Below are positions 51,807-59,831 of a stretch of 64,000 bases of DNA, piece after piece. Origin of the DNA: Streptomyces sp. I05A-00742 (GTDB taxonomy: Bacteria > Actinomycetota > Actinomycetes > Streptomycetales > Streptomycetaceae); contig NZ_JABETO010000014.1 of assembly GCF_013055795.1 (NCBI RefSeq), positions 1 through 64,000 on the forward strand. Direction: 5' to 3'. Position numbers and translations under genes: made by a program. Below the pieces are notes generated by a model that was not told the origin of the DNA, did not search any database, and saw only the letters and a program-made list of their open reading frames with translations. Each line of letters starts with the position of its first letter. Within the stretch, counting starts at the first letter, position 1.

Positions 51807-51831
51807 AACTTGGAACATGGTGTCTCAAGTT
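51807..51831. promoter_or_regulatory. AACTTG-N13-CAAGTT inverted repeat upstream of a TetR gene
   Basis: A perfect 6-bp dyad (51807-51812 and 51826-51831) sits in an AT-richer patch between the membrane protein and TetR genes, 22 bp before the chosen TetR start. It is a candidate TetR operator. Confidence 0.45.
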
Positions 51832-51852
51832 CTTGATCGAGAGGCTACACCC

Positions 51853-52758
51853 GTGCGGGACGAGCAACCACCCACCGGCCTGGCCCGGCGCCGCCGCAGG
51901 CTCTCCGACGAGGAGACCGCGCAGCGCATGCTGCGGACCGCGCTGGCCATGGTCAACGAGACCGGTCTGACCGTGAGCCTGGAACACATCGGCTTCGAGG
52001 ACGTCATCCGCGAGGCCGGGGTGTCCCGCAGCGCCGTCTACCGCCGCTGGCCCTACAAGGACCTGTTCTTCAGCGACCTCCTCAAGGAGCTCGCCGGAGC
52101 CACCGGCCCCGCGGCCCTCGCCGAGGCCCGGTCCTCCGCCCTCGTCCGGCGCGTGGTGCTGGAACGCCTCGACTGGCTCGCCACCCCGGCCCAACGGCAC
52201 GACCTGTGCGTCGAACTGCTGCGCCAGGGCGCGCTGGGCGACTTCGAGACCATCCACGGCTCGACGGAGTGGCGCACCTTCATCGCCCTCCACGCGACCT
52301 TCCTCAGCCTGGCCGACGGCGAGCTCCGCGAGGAGGTCCGCTCGGCGCTGGCCCGGACCGAACGGGGCTTCGTGGAGCGGATCTCCGGAACGTACGCCCG
52401 CCTGGCCGGCCTCCTCGGCTACCGGCTGCGTCCCGGCTTCGACGCCACCTTCGACACCCTGGCGACGCTCGTCGGCGCGACCATGCGGGGACTGGTCATC
52501 ACCGCCCTCACCAGCCCCGGCATGGCCGACCGCCGCGTCCGGGCCAACCCCTTCGGCGCGGCCGGCACCGCCGAGTGGTCCGAACCGGCGCTGGCCGTCG
52601 CCGGAGTCGCCCTGTCCTTCCTCGAACCCGATCCCACGGTCGTCTGGGACGAGGCCCGGATCGCGGACGTCCGCGGGGCTCTGGAGGCGGACGAACGGGC
52701 AGGCAGGCGTGAGAGCACGGAGGAAGCACGGGCAGCGGGCGGCCCCTCGGACGGCTGA
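51853..52758 (+). CDS. TetR family transcriptional regulator
   Basis: A 301-residue TetR protein, longer than the usual 200. The HTH lies at about 17-65 (ETGLTVSLEHIGFEDVIREA and GVSRSAVYRRWPYKDLFF). An extended ligand domain follows (about 70-260) and the C-tail is low-complexity and acidic. I chose the GTG at 51853 because GAGAGG lies 8 nt upstream; an in-frame ATG 12 codons earlier overlaps a dyad and lacks a ribosome site. It is divergent from the small membrane protein gene. Its final codons lie close to the convergent hypothetical gene at 52769. Confidence 0.88.
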   Translation: MRDEQPPTGLARRRRRLSDEETAQRMLRTALAMVNETGLTVSLEHIGFEDVIREAGVSRSAVYRRWPYKDLFFSDLLKELAGATGPAALAEARSSALVRRVVLERLDWLATPAQRHDLCVELLRQGALGDFETIHGSTEWRTFIALHATFLSLADGELREEVRSALARTERGFVERISGTYARLAGLLGYRLRPGFDATFDTLATLVGATMRGLVITALTSPGMADRRVRANPFGAAGTAEWSEPALAVAGVALSFLEPDPTVVWDEARIADVRGALEADERAGRRESTEEARAAGGPSDG

Positions 52759-52768
52759 GACAGCCTCC

Positions 52769-53143
52769 TCAGTCGTACCGCTGCCACGTGAACATGGCGC
52801 GGTCGAACCGCCGTTCCGCCAGATCCCGCGGGCGTATGAGCCAGTAGAGGCAGCCGTCGCTCATGGCGAACTGGGCGAGCAGCGTCCACCCCCCCTCCCC
52901 CAGGTCCGGTGCGAAGGCCTCCTCGGCCACCGGGTGCCAGGGATCGGGCACGGACGCCTCCAGCCGGACGGACAACGGCACGCGCGGAATGGCGTCCGCC
53001 CCGGCGGACGCCTCGTCCCCGGCCTCTGCCCGGACCAGGCGGGCACAGGGCCGGAGCAGCGAGATCCAGCGCTCCGCGGCAGCGGCCGGAAGGTGCGCTC
53101 GGGCAACGGCACGCAGCTCGTCGGCTGCGCTCTGCGACGTCAT
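52769..53143 (-). CDS. Hypothetical soluble protein
   Basis: A 124-residue protein. An N-terminal helix (TSQSAADELRAVARAHLP) precedes a beta-rich part containing PRVPLSVRLEASVPDPW and GGWTLLAQFAMSDGCLYWLIRPRDL. The sequence WTLLAQF and the closing FDRAMFTWQRYD resemble the core of DUF1963/YwqG-like proteins, but at 124 residues it is much shorter than those. It may therefore be a diverged or shortened member; this is uncertain. No motif suggests an activity. Convergent with the TetR gene, 10 bp apart. Confidence 0.7.
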   Translation of the reverse strand: MTSQSAADELRAVARAHLPAAAAERWISLLRPCARLVRAEAGDEASAGADAIPRVPLSVRLEASVPDPWHPVAEEAFAPDLGEGGWTLLAQFAMSDGCLYWLIRPRDLAERRFDRAMFTWQRYD

Positions 53144-53244
53144 GCTCCGATGATGCCGGGCACCACTGACAACGGGCCCTGACCTGCGCCGGAATGGCCC
53201 GCACCCGCCCCAACTCCCCTACCGCACCAGCCCGGACGACGACC

Positions 53245-53286
53245 GCGGGGCCGGAGCCGGCGCATCCGCACCGACTCCGGCCCCGC
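53245..53286 (-). terminator. Terminator after the SulP transporter
   Basis: GCGGGGCCGGAG (53245-53256) pairs perfectly with CTCCGGCCCCGC (53275-53286), extended by CGG/CCG inside, 32 bp beyond the SulP stop. Confidence 0.7.
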
Positions 53287-53317
53287 AGGGACCCCGCACT
53301 CAAACGCTGCCTCCCGG

Positions 53318-54775
53318 TCAGCGCCTCGTCAGGGCCTCGAAGGTGGTGCCGCGCTGCTCGGCCCACGTCTCCAGAACCGTGCGGCACGCGTGGTCGAGGT
53401 GGCGCAGCTGGGACAGGTCCAGTTCCACGGGACGGTCCTCGGGGAGCGCTTCGAGCGTTTCGAGCATGCGGGGCAGCCGGAGGAAGGTGGCGTTGCCGCT
53501 CGCGGTGACCGTGAGCCGGCCTTCCACCGTCTCCTGTACGTCGAGGTGGATCTGGGACGTCTCCCAGGCGGCCTTGACGACGGCGAGCAGCAGCCCGATG
53601 AGCACGCCTTCGAACATGTTGGTGACGATGATGGCGATGGCGGTGACCGCCAGCACCACCGCCTCGCCGCGGTGCTGCCGCCAGAGCGGCAGGATCTGCT
53701 TCACCGGGACGAGCTTGCAGCCCGCGTGGACCAGGACGCCCGCGAGTGCGGCCAGCGGGATCACGCCGACCGCGGCCGGCAGGAGCGCGGCGAACAGCAG
53801 CAGCCACGCGCCGTGCAGGATGCGCGCGGTCCTGGTGCGCGCGCCCGCCTGGACGTTGGCCGAACTGCGGACGATCACGGCCGTCATGGGCAGGGCGCCC
53901 AGGATGCCGCAGACCGTGTTGCCCACGCCCTGGGCCATCAGCTCCTTGTCGTACTCGGTGCGCGGCCCGTCGTGCATCCGGTCCACCGCCGCGGCGCTGA
54001 ACAGGCTCTCCGCCGAGGCGATCAGGGCGAAGGCGAGGATCGTGGTCAGCGCGGCCATACTGCCCAGGGACCGGAAGTCGCCCGCGCCGGGCGGCTGCAC
54101 CGCGTCCAGCAGCCCATTGAACTCCACGTGGGCCACGGACACCCCGGCCAGGGCGGTGACGGCTGTGGCGAGGGCCACCGCCGCGAGAGGCGCGGGCACC
54201 ATCTGTGCCCTGGCCGGGAGCTTCTTCCACAGGACGAGCACGACGATCGTGCCGACGCCCACCATGAAGGGGGTGAGGGCGTCACTGTGGGACGCCACGG
54301 TCTTCAGCAGCCCCGGCACCCCGGTGATCTTGTCGACCCCGGACCGGGGTTGCTTCTCCCCGGCCATCGTGTAGAGCTGACCGAAGAACAGGACGAGCCC
54401 GATACCGGCCAGCATGCCCTGCACGACCGCCACGGACACGGCCCGGAACAACCGCCCGAAGTGCAGGGCGCCGAGGGCTATCTGGATCAGGCCGGTGGCC
54501 AGGACGAGGGCGCCCAGGGCGCCGAGGCCGAACTCGTTGACGGCCTCCAGGACGAGCACCGTCAGACCGGCCGCGGGGCCGCTGACCTGGAGGGAGCTGC
54601 CCGGCAGGAAGCCGACGACCAGGCCGCCCACGATGCCGGTGATCAGCCCGAGTTCCGCGGGGACCCCGGAGGCCACCGCCACCCCCACGCACAGGGGGAG
54701 GGCCACCAGGAAGACGACTAGCGAGGCGAGGATGTCCCGCCTCAGGTTCACTGGGTCTTTGAGGGTCGAGTACAT
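53318..54775 (-). CDS. SulP family anion transporter, probably bicarbonate
   Basis: A 485-residue transporter. It starts MYSTLKDPVNLRRDILASLVVFLVALPLC, the short N-terminus of bacterial SulP proteins, followed by about 11-13 helices (about 15-395). Family signatures include LITGIVGGLVVG, FLPGSSLQVSGPAAGLTV, SAESLFSAAAVDRMHDGP and ALPMTAVIVRSSANVQAGARTR. Residues about 405-485 form a partial STAS-like domain (VELDLSQLRHLDHACRTVLE). SulP members carry sulfate, bicarbonate or other anions. Here a beta-carbonic anhydrase gene lies directly upstream in the same direction, 66 bp away, which points to bicarbonate. The start has GAGGAA upstream. Confidence 0.9.
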   Translation of the reverse strand: MYSTLKDPVNLRRDILASLVVFLVALPLCVGVAVASGVPAELGLITGIVGGLVVGFLPGSSLQVSGPAAGLTVLVLEAVNEFGLGALGALVLATGLIQIALGALHFGRLFRAVSVAVVQGMLAGIGLVLFFGQLYTMAGEKQPRSGVDKITGVPGLLKTVASHSDALTPFMVGVGTIVVLVLWKKLPARAQMVPAPLAAVALATAVTALAGVSVAHVEFNGLLDAVQPPGAGDFRSLGSMAALTTILAFALIASAESLFSAAAVDRMHDGPRTEYDKELMAQGVGNTVCGILGALPMTAVIVRSSANVQAGARTRTARILHGAWLLLFAALLPAAVGVIPLAALAGVLVHAGCKLVPVKQILPLWRQHRGEAVVLAVTAIAIIVTNMFEGVLIGLLLAVVKAAWETSQIHLDVQETVEGRLTVTASGNATFLRLPRMLETLEALPEDRPVELDLSQLRHLDHACRTVLETWAEQRGTTFEALTRR

Positions 54776-54841
54776 GGGTGAGGGTTCCTCAGCTGTGGGG
54801 GGATGGGGACGGTGATCGCCCGAGCGGTGGGCGAACGCGTG

Positions 54842-55438
54842 TCACAGCAGGTGGAATCGCCCATCGGACCGGTGCTCCCTGACCGCACCGGTGTGCACTT
54901 CGTAGTACCAGGCGTGCACGCCGAGGGTTCCGGCGTCGAGCCGCTCGCGCACGCACGGGTGGGTGCGCAGCCGTTCCGCCTGGGACACCGCGTGCCGCTG
55001 CACCGGCACGGCGAGGTCCGGCGTGCCGGACCCCACCGGCTCGTTCAACGGCCAGGCGACCGTCCGCTCCAGCCAGCCCCGCACGGCCGGCACGGCGGAC
55101 AGGTCGTCCCCGCCCACCAGCGCCTGGACGGCGCCGCAGTGGGAGTGGCCGCAGACGACGATGTCCCGGACGCCCAGCACCCGGACCGCGTACTCGATGG
55201 TGGCCGTCTCGCTGGTGGGATGGTCGCCGCTGTACTCGGGGACGATGTTCCCCGCGGTGCGCAGTTCGAACAGCTCGCCGGGCCGGGCGCCGGTGATCAG
55301 CGACGGCACGACGCGCGAGTCGGAGCAGGTGATGAACAGCACCTCCGGGCGCTGTCCGGCTTCCAGGGCGCGGAATTCGTCGGCGCGCTCCGCCACGTGG
55401 GTGACGAAGGACCGGGCGTTGTCGATCAAGGACCTCAT
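54842..55438 (-). CDS. Beta-class carbonic anhydrase
   Basis: A 198-residue zinc enzyme interconverting CO2 and bicarbonate. Zinc ligands C38, H98 and C101 and the catalytic dyad D40-R42 are in CSDSRVV and HSHCGAV. The ATG at 55438 begins with MRSLIDNARSFVTHV. No signal peptide is present, so it is cytoplasmic. Paired with the SulP transporter, it would keep bicarbonate supplied for carboxylations at low CO2. Homologues fused to SulP in some bacteria support the pairing (established knowledge). Confidence 0.94.
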   Translation of the reverse strand: MRSLIDNARSFVTHVAERADEFRALEAGQRPEVLFITCSDSRVVPSLITGARPGELFELRTAGNIVPEYSGDHPTSETATIEYAVRVLGVRDIVVCGHSHCGAVQALVGGDDLSAVPAVRGWLERTVAWPLNEPVGSGTPDLAVPVQRHAVSQAERLRTHPCVRERLDAGTLGVHAWYYEVHTGAVREHRSDGRFHLL

Positions 55439-56125
55439 GGTGGCCTTTCTCCTGCGCCCGCCCGATTCCGGGCAGGGCGCGGTGTGTTCAAGGTCAGCAC
55501 TGGGTGTGAGATGCCGACGGCCCGTCCACGGGCTGTCGGCGTATGCCGCGCGTCGTCCTTGACGCGGGAATTGAGCAAGGGCGGGATGTTCGGGAACGCG
55601 GAAGCCGTCTCCGAACGACCGTACGACCAACCCGAACAACCGGGCGTCCGGGCTTCCATGGACGTTCGGATGTTCGGACGGACGACGGGAACGCGGGTAA
55701 GAGGTACTGCGGGAGGAACAGGGTGCGGGTGCCCGACTACCGCGCCACACGCACCGCCGTGGTGCGGCGGTACGACCGGGACTCCACATCCCGGTGCGGC
55801 TGTTCCGGCAGGCCTGCGGCCCTGCTCCGGACCCGTCGTTCCATCAGTACACACTCCCCCGAGTAAGTGAACCGTCGATCGCAGGCATCTCCGTGCCCTC
55901 GCGCGAAGGCGGCTTCGGTGCCGGAGGTTTTCCAGCGGCCTTAGCAGCCCTTGGCCTCCACGCTACCCGCAGTGTTGGGTCAAAAGAAAGCCAAATCCTG
56001 CCCTCGACTGAGTAATTGGCGCTCGACGTCCATGAAAACAACGGGAGCGCGCAACGGGGGCGCGCGGAAAGGCCATTACGCCTGCACAAAGCACCACACA
56101 ACCCGCTCTCGGCCCCTGGAAACAA
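55439..56125. other. 687-bp region without a convincing gene
   Basis: Lies between the carbonic anhydrase start and the terminator of the DHFR-like gene. The left half (about 55560-55720) is rich in CGAAC/GTTCGG motifs in both orientations, including GGAACGCGG and GTTCGGATGTTCGGACGG. The right half (about 55960-56060) is less GC-rich (AAAAGAAAGCC, TGAGTAATTGG). Short frames on both strands are Arg-rich or lack ribosome sites. It probably contains the carbonic anhydrase promoter; a small RNA is possible, without direct evidence. Confidence 0.4.
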
Positions 56126-56157
56126 AACAAGCCACCCCGGAGCCGGGATGGCTTGTT
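56126..56157 (-). terminator. Rho-independent terminator of the DHFR-like gene
   Basis: AACAAGCCA (56126-56134) pairs with TGGCTTGTT (56149-56157), CCCGG/CCGGG inside with one mismatch. Reading leftward it is followed by TTGTTT-like sequence, so it has the rare (for Streptomyces) U-rich tail. It lies 25 bp past the stop of the gene at 56182. Confidence 0.85.
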
Positions 56158-56181
56158 CTTTACCTCAGGAATGGATACGGA

Positions 56182-56766
56182 TCACCGCTTGCGGCTGTAC
56201 GTCCTCACGAGAACTCCGTTATCGAACACCCGGACAGACTCCAGTGTGAAGTCCGTCACCGAGAATCCGGCTCCGAACATCGGCATACCCGATCCGTACA
56301 CCTGCGGGTACGTTTTGATGACCAGTTCATCGACCTCGTCGAGCAGTTCACCGGCGATCTGCGAACCACCGCACAGCCAGATCCCCCGCTCGCTCTCCTC
56401 CGCCTTGAGCTCGCGGACGGCGGCGACGACATCGCCGGACACCAGCGTCACGTTCGGGTCGGGCGACTCCGTCAGAGTGCGCGAGGCGACGTACTCGCGC
56501 AGGTGCCCGTAGGGGCTCGCGATGCCCGCGTCCAGGGCGAGCCGGTAGCTGCCGCTCCCCTGGATCACCGTGTCGAACCGCTGGTTCTCCAGGTCGTTCA
56601 GGCCGAGGAGGTTGCGCCCCTCGGCGGAAATCGTCTCCGGGTACTCGGTCTTCAGGAACTCCAGGAACTCCTCGTCGAGGAAGGCGAACATGGAGGATGC
56701 GTCACCACTCGGGTCGCCGATGAACCCGTCGATCGAGCAGGCGACGAAGTAGGTGAGCTTGCGCAA
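56182..56766 (-). CDS. Dihydrofolate reductase-like (RibD C-terminal) family protein
   Basis: A 194-residue protein of the RibD_C/DHFR fold. It begins RKLTYFVACSIDGFIGDPSGD, the usual first strand and loop, then has ESPDPNVTLVSGDVVAAVRELK, the cofactor segment IWLCGGSQIAGELLD, and closing FTLESVRVFDNGVLVRTY. The family reduces small pteridine or aminopyrimidine substrates with NADPH, but many members are uncharacterised. The start is TTG at 56766 with AGAGGAC 4 nt upstream. The gene is divergent from a TetR regulator, a common arrangement for this family. Confidence 0.88.
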   Translation of the reverse strand: MRKLTYFVACSIDGFIGDPSGDASSMFAFLDEEFLEFLKTEYPETISAEGRNLLGLNDLENQRFDTVIQGSGSYRLALDAGIASPYGHLREYVASRTLTESPDPNVTLVSGDVVAAVRELKAEESERGIWLCGGSQIAGELLDEVDELVIKTYPQVYGSGMPMFGAGFSVTDFTLESVRVFDNGVLVRTYSRKR

Positions 56767-56932
56767 GTCGGTCCTCTTTCGGATGGCGATGGGGCGGAGT
56801 GGCGCTCCCGGCCGGGACGGCCCGGAGAACCACTTCGCACATAGTGCATCATCTGTAGTGGTTGTGCAATACCCTGCGGGAAGACATTTCCGAGGGCCCG
56901 GAGCAGCCCCGAGAGCAGCGGAGAGAGGACCA

Positions 56933-57508
56933 ATGGCCAAGAACCCGGAGCGCAGGACGGCACTGATCGACGCCGCCATCGATGTACTGGCACACGAAGG
57001 GGCGCGCGGCCTCACCTTCCGCGCCGTGGACGCCCGGGCGGGCGTCCCGGTCGGCACGGCGTCCAACTACTTCTCCTCCCGGGACGACCTCTTCACCCAG
57101 GCCGGCAGCCGCATCCACGTCCGTATGGCGCCCGACCCCGACCTGGTCCGCGAAGCCATGCTCCCGGCCCCCTCCCGCGAGCTCGTCACCGAGCTGATGC
57201 GCTGGCTGGTGCGCCGTATGACGACCGAGCGCACCGGCTACCTCGCCATGCTGGAACTCCGCCTGGAGGCCACCCGCCGCCCCGCCCTCCGGGCCGAACT
57301 CCACCGCACCGTCCGCGCCGCCCACGAGGAGTCCGTCCGCTTCCACCTGGACGCCGGCCTCCCCGGCGACGCGGCCACGGTGTCCGTCCTCCAACTCGCC
57401 ATGACCGGACTCCTCCTGGAGCACTTCACCTTGCCCGAGGTGCTCTCCGACACCGAACTCGACGAGCTCGTGGAAACGGTCGTCGACCACATCGTCCCGG
57501 CCCGCTGA
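56933..57508 (+). CDS. TetR family regulator beside the DHFR-like gene
   Basis: A 191-residue TetR repressor: HTH at about 8-52 (GARGLTFRAVDARAGVPVGTASNYFSS), ligand domain 60-191, with conserved LELRLEATRRPALRAEL as in the TetR_C_6-like group. ATG at 56933 has GAGAGAGGAC upstream. The 166-bp divergent spacer has an AT-richer core (about 56838-56885, with GCACATAGTGCATCATC and TTGTGCAATACC) likely to contain both promoters and the operator. It probably represses the DHFR-like gene and itself. Confidence 0.9.
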   Translation: MAKNPERRTALIDAAIDVLAHEGARGLTFRAVDARAGVPVGTASNYFSSRDDLFTQAGSRIHVRMAPDPDLVREAMLPAPSRELVTELMRWLVRRMTTERTGYLAMLELRLEATRRPALRAELHRTVRAAHEESVRFHLDAGLPGDAATVSVLQLAMTGLLLEHFTLPEVLSDTELDELVETVVDHIVPAR

Positions 57509-57536
57509 TCCCCGCGTGCGGCACACGACACCGCTG

Positions 57537-57542
57537 TAGCGT
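57537..57542 (+). promoter_or_regulatory. -10 box for leaderless hypothetical gene
   Basis: TAGCGT, then 6 nt, then ATG at 57549; no ribosome site. Confidence 0.45.
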
Positions 57543-57548
57543 GCACGC

Positions 57549-57947
57549 ATGACCGAGCGCAGGCGATTCCCCCCGCACCCGATCCGCGGCGTGCACATCC
57601 TCCGCAAACCCCGGGGAAACTGCGCTCCCTACATCAACGTCACCCTCGACTTCGAGCCCGCCCCCGAAGGCTTCACCTTCGAGGCGGCGGACGGCGTTCT
57701 CTGCGACTGGGAGCCGCCCGAGGAGGTACCCCTCTTCCTCGAACACCTCGCGAAGGGCCTGTCCCAAGAGCTCCACCACGAGGACCACGGCATCACCGTG
57801 GCCACCAGGGCGATCCTCCGCGACGCCCGCGCCCACCCGGTCGACTCGGGCGAGTTCACCTTCCTGCTGGGCGGCAGGTACGCGGCACGGGAAGCGCTGG
57901 CCGTCGCATGGGGGACGCGGCGGCGGGAGGACAGCGACAAGCTGTGA
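57549..57947 (+). CDS. Hypothetical protein
   Basis: A 132-residue soluble protein with no recognised motif. It has the strand-like APYINVTLDFEPAPEGFTFE, helix EEVPLFLEHLAKGLSQELHHE, and TVATRAILRDARAHPVDSGEFTFLLGG, which suggest a small alpha/beta fold. The VXVTXXXXXXHPVDSSXXXF pattern superficially resembles EF-G domain IV, but I do not press that. It is transcribed rightward after the TetR gene and converges on the ArsR-type regulator, 22 bp away. Confidence 0.7.
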   Translation: MTERRRFPPHPIRGVHILRKPRGNCAPYINVTLDFEPAPEGFTFEAADGVLCDWEPPEEVPLFLEHLAKGLSQELHHEDHGITVATRAILRDARAHPVDSGEFTFLLGGRYAAREALAVAWGTRRREDSDKL

Positions 57948-57969
57948 CGTGACCACGGGGGGCGCGTGG

Positions 57970-58971
57970 TCAGGGAAGACACTCGGCCCCGTGCAGCAGC
58001 GCCCGCCCCATCGGCGTCAGCGTGTGACGGACGCCGGACCCGTCCCGTTCCGTGGTGAGCAGCCCCGCGCCGCGCAGGACGGTGGCGTGGTGGCTGGCCG
58101 TGGCAGGGGACGTGCGGGTGCGGCGGGCCAGTTCGGCCGTTCCGGCGGGGGTCGCCATCGCCTGGAGCGCGCGGGCCCGGGTGGTGCCGAGCAACGCGGC
58201 GAGGGCGCCGTCCGCCGGGGCCGACGCCGCCCAGACGGACCGGTAGGCGGCGAGATCGCGGGCGATGGGGTAGCGCAGGACGACGGGCCGCCCGGCATCC
58301 GCGTTGTCGGGGAACGCGAGGGGCTCGGGCCAGAAGAAGGTCGGGGCGAGCAGGAGTCCACGGCCCTCCAACCACAGGTCCGCGGTGACGTGGCACGAGA
58401 CGGACAGGACGGGTGAGGACCAGCTGATCCCGGGGTGCAGCTTCGCGAGCAGCCCCTCGACACCGGCGTCCACAACGTCCAGCGCCCGCCGCGAGCGGTC
58501 GGTGTGCGCGGCGGCCAGGATCTGCGACCAGTAGGGGGCGACGGCCACCGCGTGGAAGTCGTGGAGCGCACGCTGGAGGAGCTCCCGCCATCTCCGGTCC
58601 CCCTGGTGGAGTTCATGGATCCAGCGCGGAACCCGGGGCCGTAACTGCTCGGTGGCGCGCAGATCCGCCTTCCACTGGCTGCTGGGCAGCGACCAGGTGT
58701 GGCAGAGGCTGTCGGTGAGCGTGTCGGTGGCCGCGTGGGTGAACGCATCGGGGACGCACTCCCCCCGGGTCGGCGGTACGAGGTCGAACAGCAGGCGCGT
58801 CCCGGGCCGCACGCTCCTGCGCGTGCGCTCCCGCCATCCGGCCATGGCCACGCCCCCGAGCTCTCCGGCCTGGAGGACCGGCAGGCTCAGAATCGTTTCC
58901 GCGAGCGGATCGGGCGACGACGCCACGCGCACGCGGGTCAAGTCGTCGGGAGAGAAGTGGATGCGCAGCAA
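57970..58971 (-). CDS. ArsR-type winged-helix regulator
   Basis: A 333-residue protein with an ArsR-like winged helix at the C-terminus (about 260-325): GTAELARRTRTSPATASHHATV, LRGAGLLTTERDGSGVRHTL. The N-terminal 250 residues begin LLRIHFSPDDLTRVRVA and contain aromatic/Trp-rich helices, as in the actinomycete group of long ArsR-like proteins with a DUF5937-type sensor. The start is TTG at 58971 with GGAGGAG 6 nt upstream. No metal-binding Cys motif is present. The target is unknown. Confidence 0.85.
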   Translation of the reverse strand: MLRIHFSPDDLTRVRVASSPDPLAETILSLPVLQAGELGGVAMAGWRERTRRSVRPGTRLLFDLVPPTRGECVPDAFTHAATDTLTDSLCHTWSLPSSQWKADLRATEQLRPRVPRWIHELHQGDRRWRELLQRALHDFHAVAVAPYWSQILAAAHTDRSRRALDVVDAGVEGLLAKLHPGISWSSPVLSVSCHVTADLWLEGRGLLLAPTFFWPEPLAFPDNADAGRPVVLRYPIARDLAAYRSVWAASAPADGALAALLGTTRARALQAMATPAGTAELARRTRTSPATASHHATVLRGAGLLTTERDGSGVRHTLTPMGRALLHGAECLP

Positions 58972-59248
58972 GAACGCCTCCTCCAGAGGGCGACCTCACG
59001 GGTCGGCGTGCGGTGACAGCGCCTGCGGACGACGGTAGTCGGCCCGTTCGGCAGCGGCCGTCCGCCGCCCGGGAACTGACCGGAAGACGGTGGACGGCAG
59101 GTCGCGCTGTCCGAATTCAAGGCCCTTCGAAGGGCTTTGCCCCTCACCGGACCGTCCCGTGACACTGAACCGGCCGGCATCGGAGTCCGCCGGCAACCAT
59201 CACCACGACGCGACATCCACCACCACGACGCGAGGAGAACAGCCGATC

Positions 59249-59794
59249 ATGAAGCCCCTGCGCCACCCCTCCGCACCGCGCTCATCCGCTCTCCGCTCGT
59301 TCGCCCTCCGCACCGGCGTCGTCGCCGGCACGGCCCTGACGGCCGCGGCCCTGCTGACCGTGCCGGCCGACGCCACCGTCGTCGGAACGTACAGCTACCA
59401 GAACGCCGCCACCGGCAAGTGCCTGGACGTCCGCGCCGCCTCCAGAGACGACGGCGCCGTCATCCAGCAGTTCAGCTGCAAGAGCGGCGGGCAACAGGAC
59501 TTCAACACCCGGCCCGAGCTCGGCCAGACCTCCTCCGACGTCCGCGCCCTGCACTCCGGCAAGTGCATCGAGCCCCTGAACGCCCACCCCGGCGGCATCA
59601 TCATCCAGCGCGGCTGTACCAACTCCTACGCCCAGCGCTGGGAGTTCATCGAACTCGGCAACCAAACCGTCACCATCAAGAACGTCGCCACCGGCCTCTG
59701 CCTCGACGACGCCGGCATGCCCTCCGGCAGCCGCCGCGAGGTCCGCCAGGCCACCTGCACCGGCACCGCCGGCCAGATCTGGCAGCGCTACTGA
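59249..59794 (+). CDS. Secreted ricin-type beta-trefoil lectin
   Basis: A 181-residue secreted lectin. A Sec signal peptide of about 48 residues (basic LRHPSAPRSSALRSFALR then hydrophobic TGVVAGTALTAAALLTV) ends before ATVVGTYSY. The mature part is a single RICIN domain with three repeats. The repeat closers QDF, QRW and QIW match the QXW motif (first one degenerate), and Cys pairs match (C in GKCLDVR, SCKSG, GKCIEP, GCTNS, GLCLDD, TCTGT). It has no catalytic domain, so it is a stand-alone lectin. The start has CGAGGAGAA upstream; a short direct repeat CACCACGACGCGA lies in the leader. Confidence 0.92.
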   Translation: MKPLRHPSAPRSSALRSFALRTGVVAGTALTAAALLTVPADATVVGTYSYQNAATGKCLDVRAASRDDGAVIQQFSCKSGGQQDFNTRPELGQTSSDVRALHSGKCIEPLNAHPGGIIIQRGCTNSYAQRWEFIELGNQTVTIKNVATGLCLDDAGMPSGSRREVRQATCTGTAGQIWQRY

Positions 59795-59804
59795 GTTCCC
59801 TCCT

Positions 59805-59831
59805 GACTCCGGGCCACCCCGGCCCGGAGTC
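59805..59831 (+). terminator. Terminator after the lectin gene
   Basis: GACTCCGGGCC (59805-59815) pairs perfectly with GGCCCGGAGTC (59821-59831), loop 5, 11 bp after the stop. Confidence 0.8.

Noticed and set aside
55543..55866. 107-codon frame between the carbonic anhydrase and DHFR-like genes
   Set aside because: It is Arg-rich with no ribosome site, no domain and no homologue that I recognise; frames on the opposite strand are equally open.
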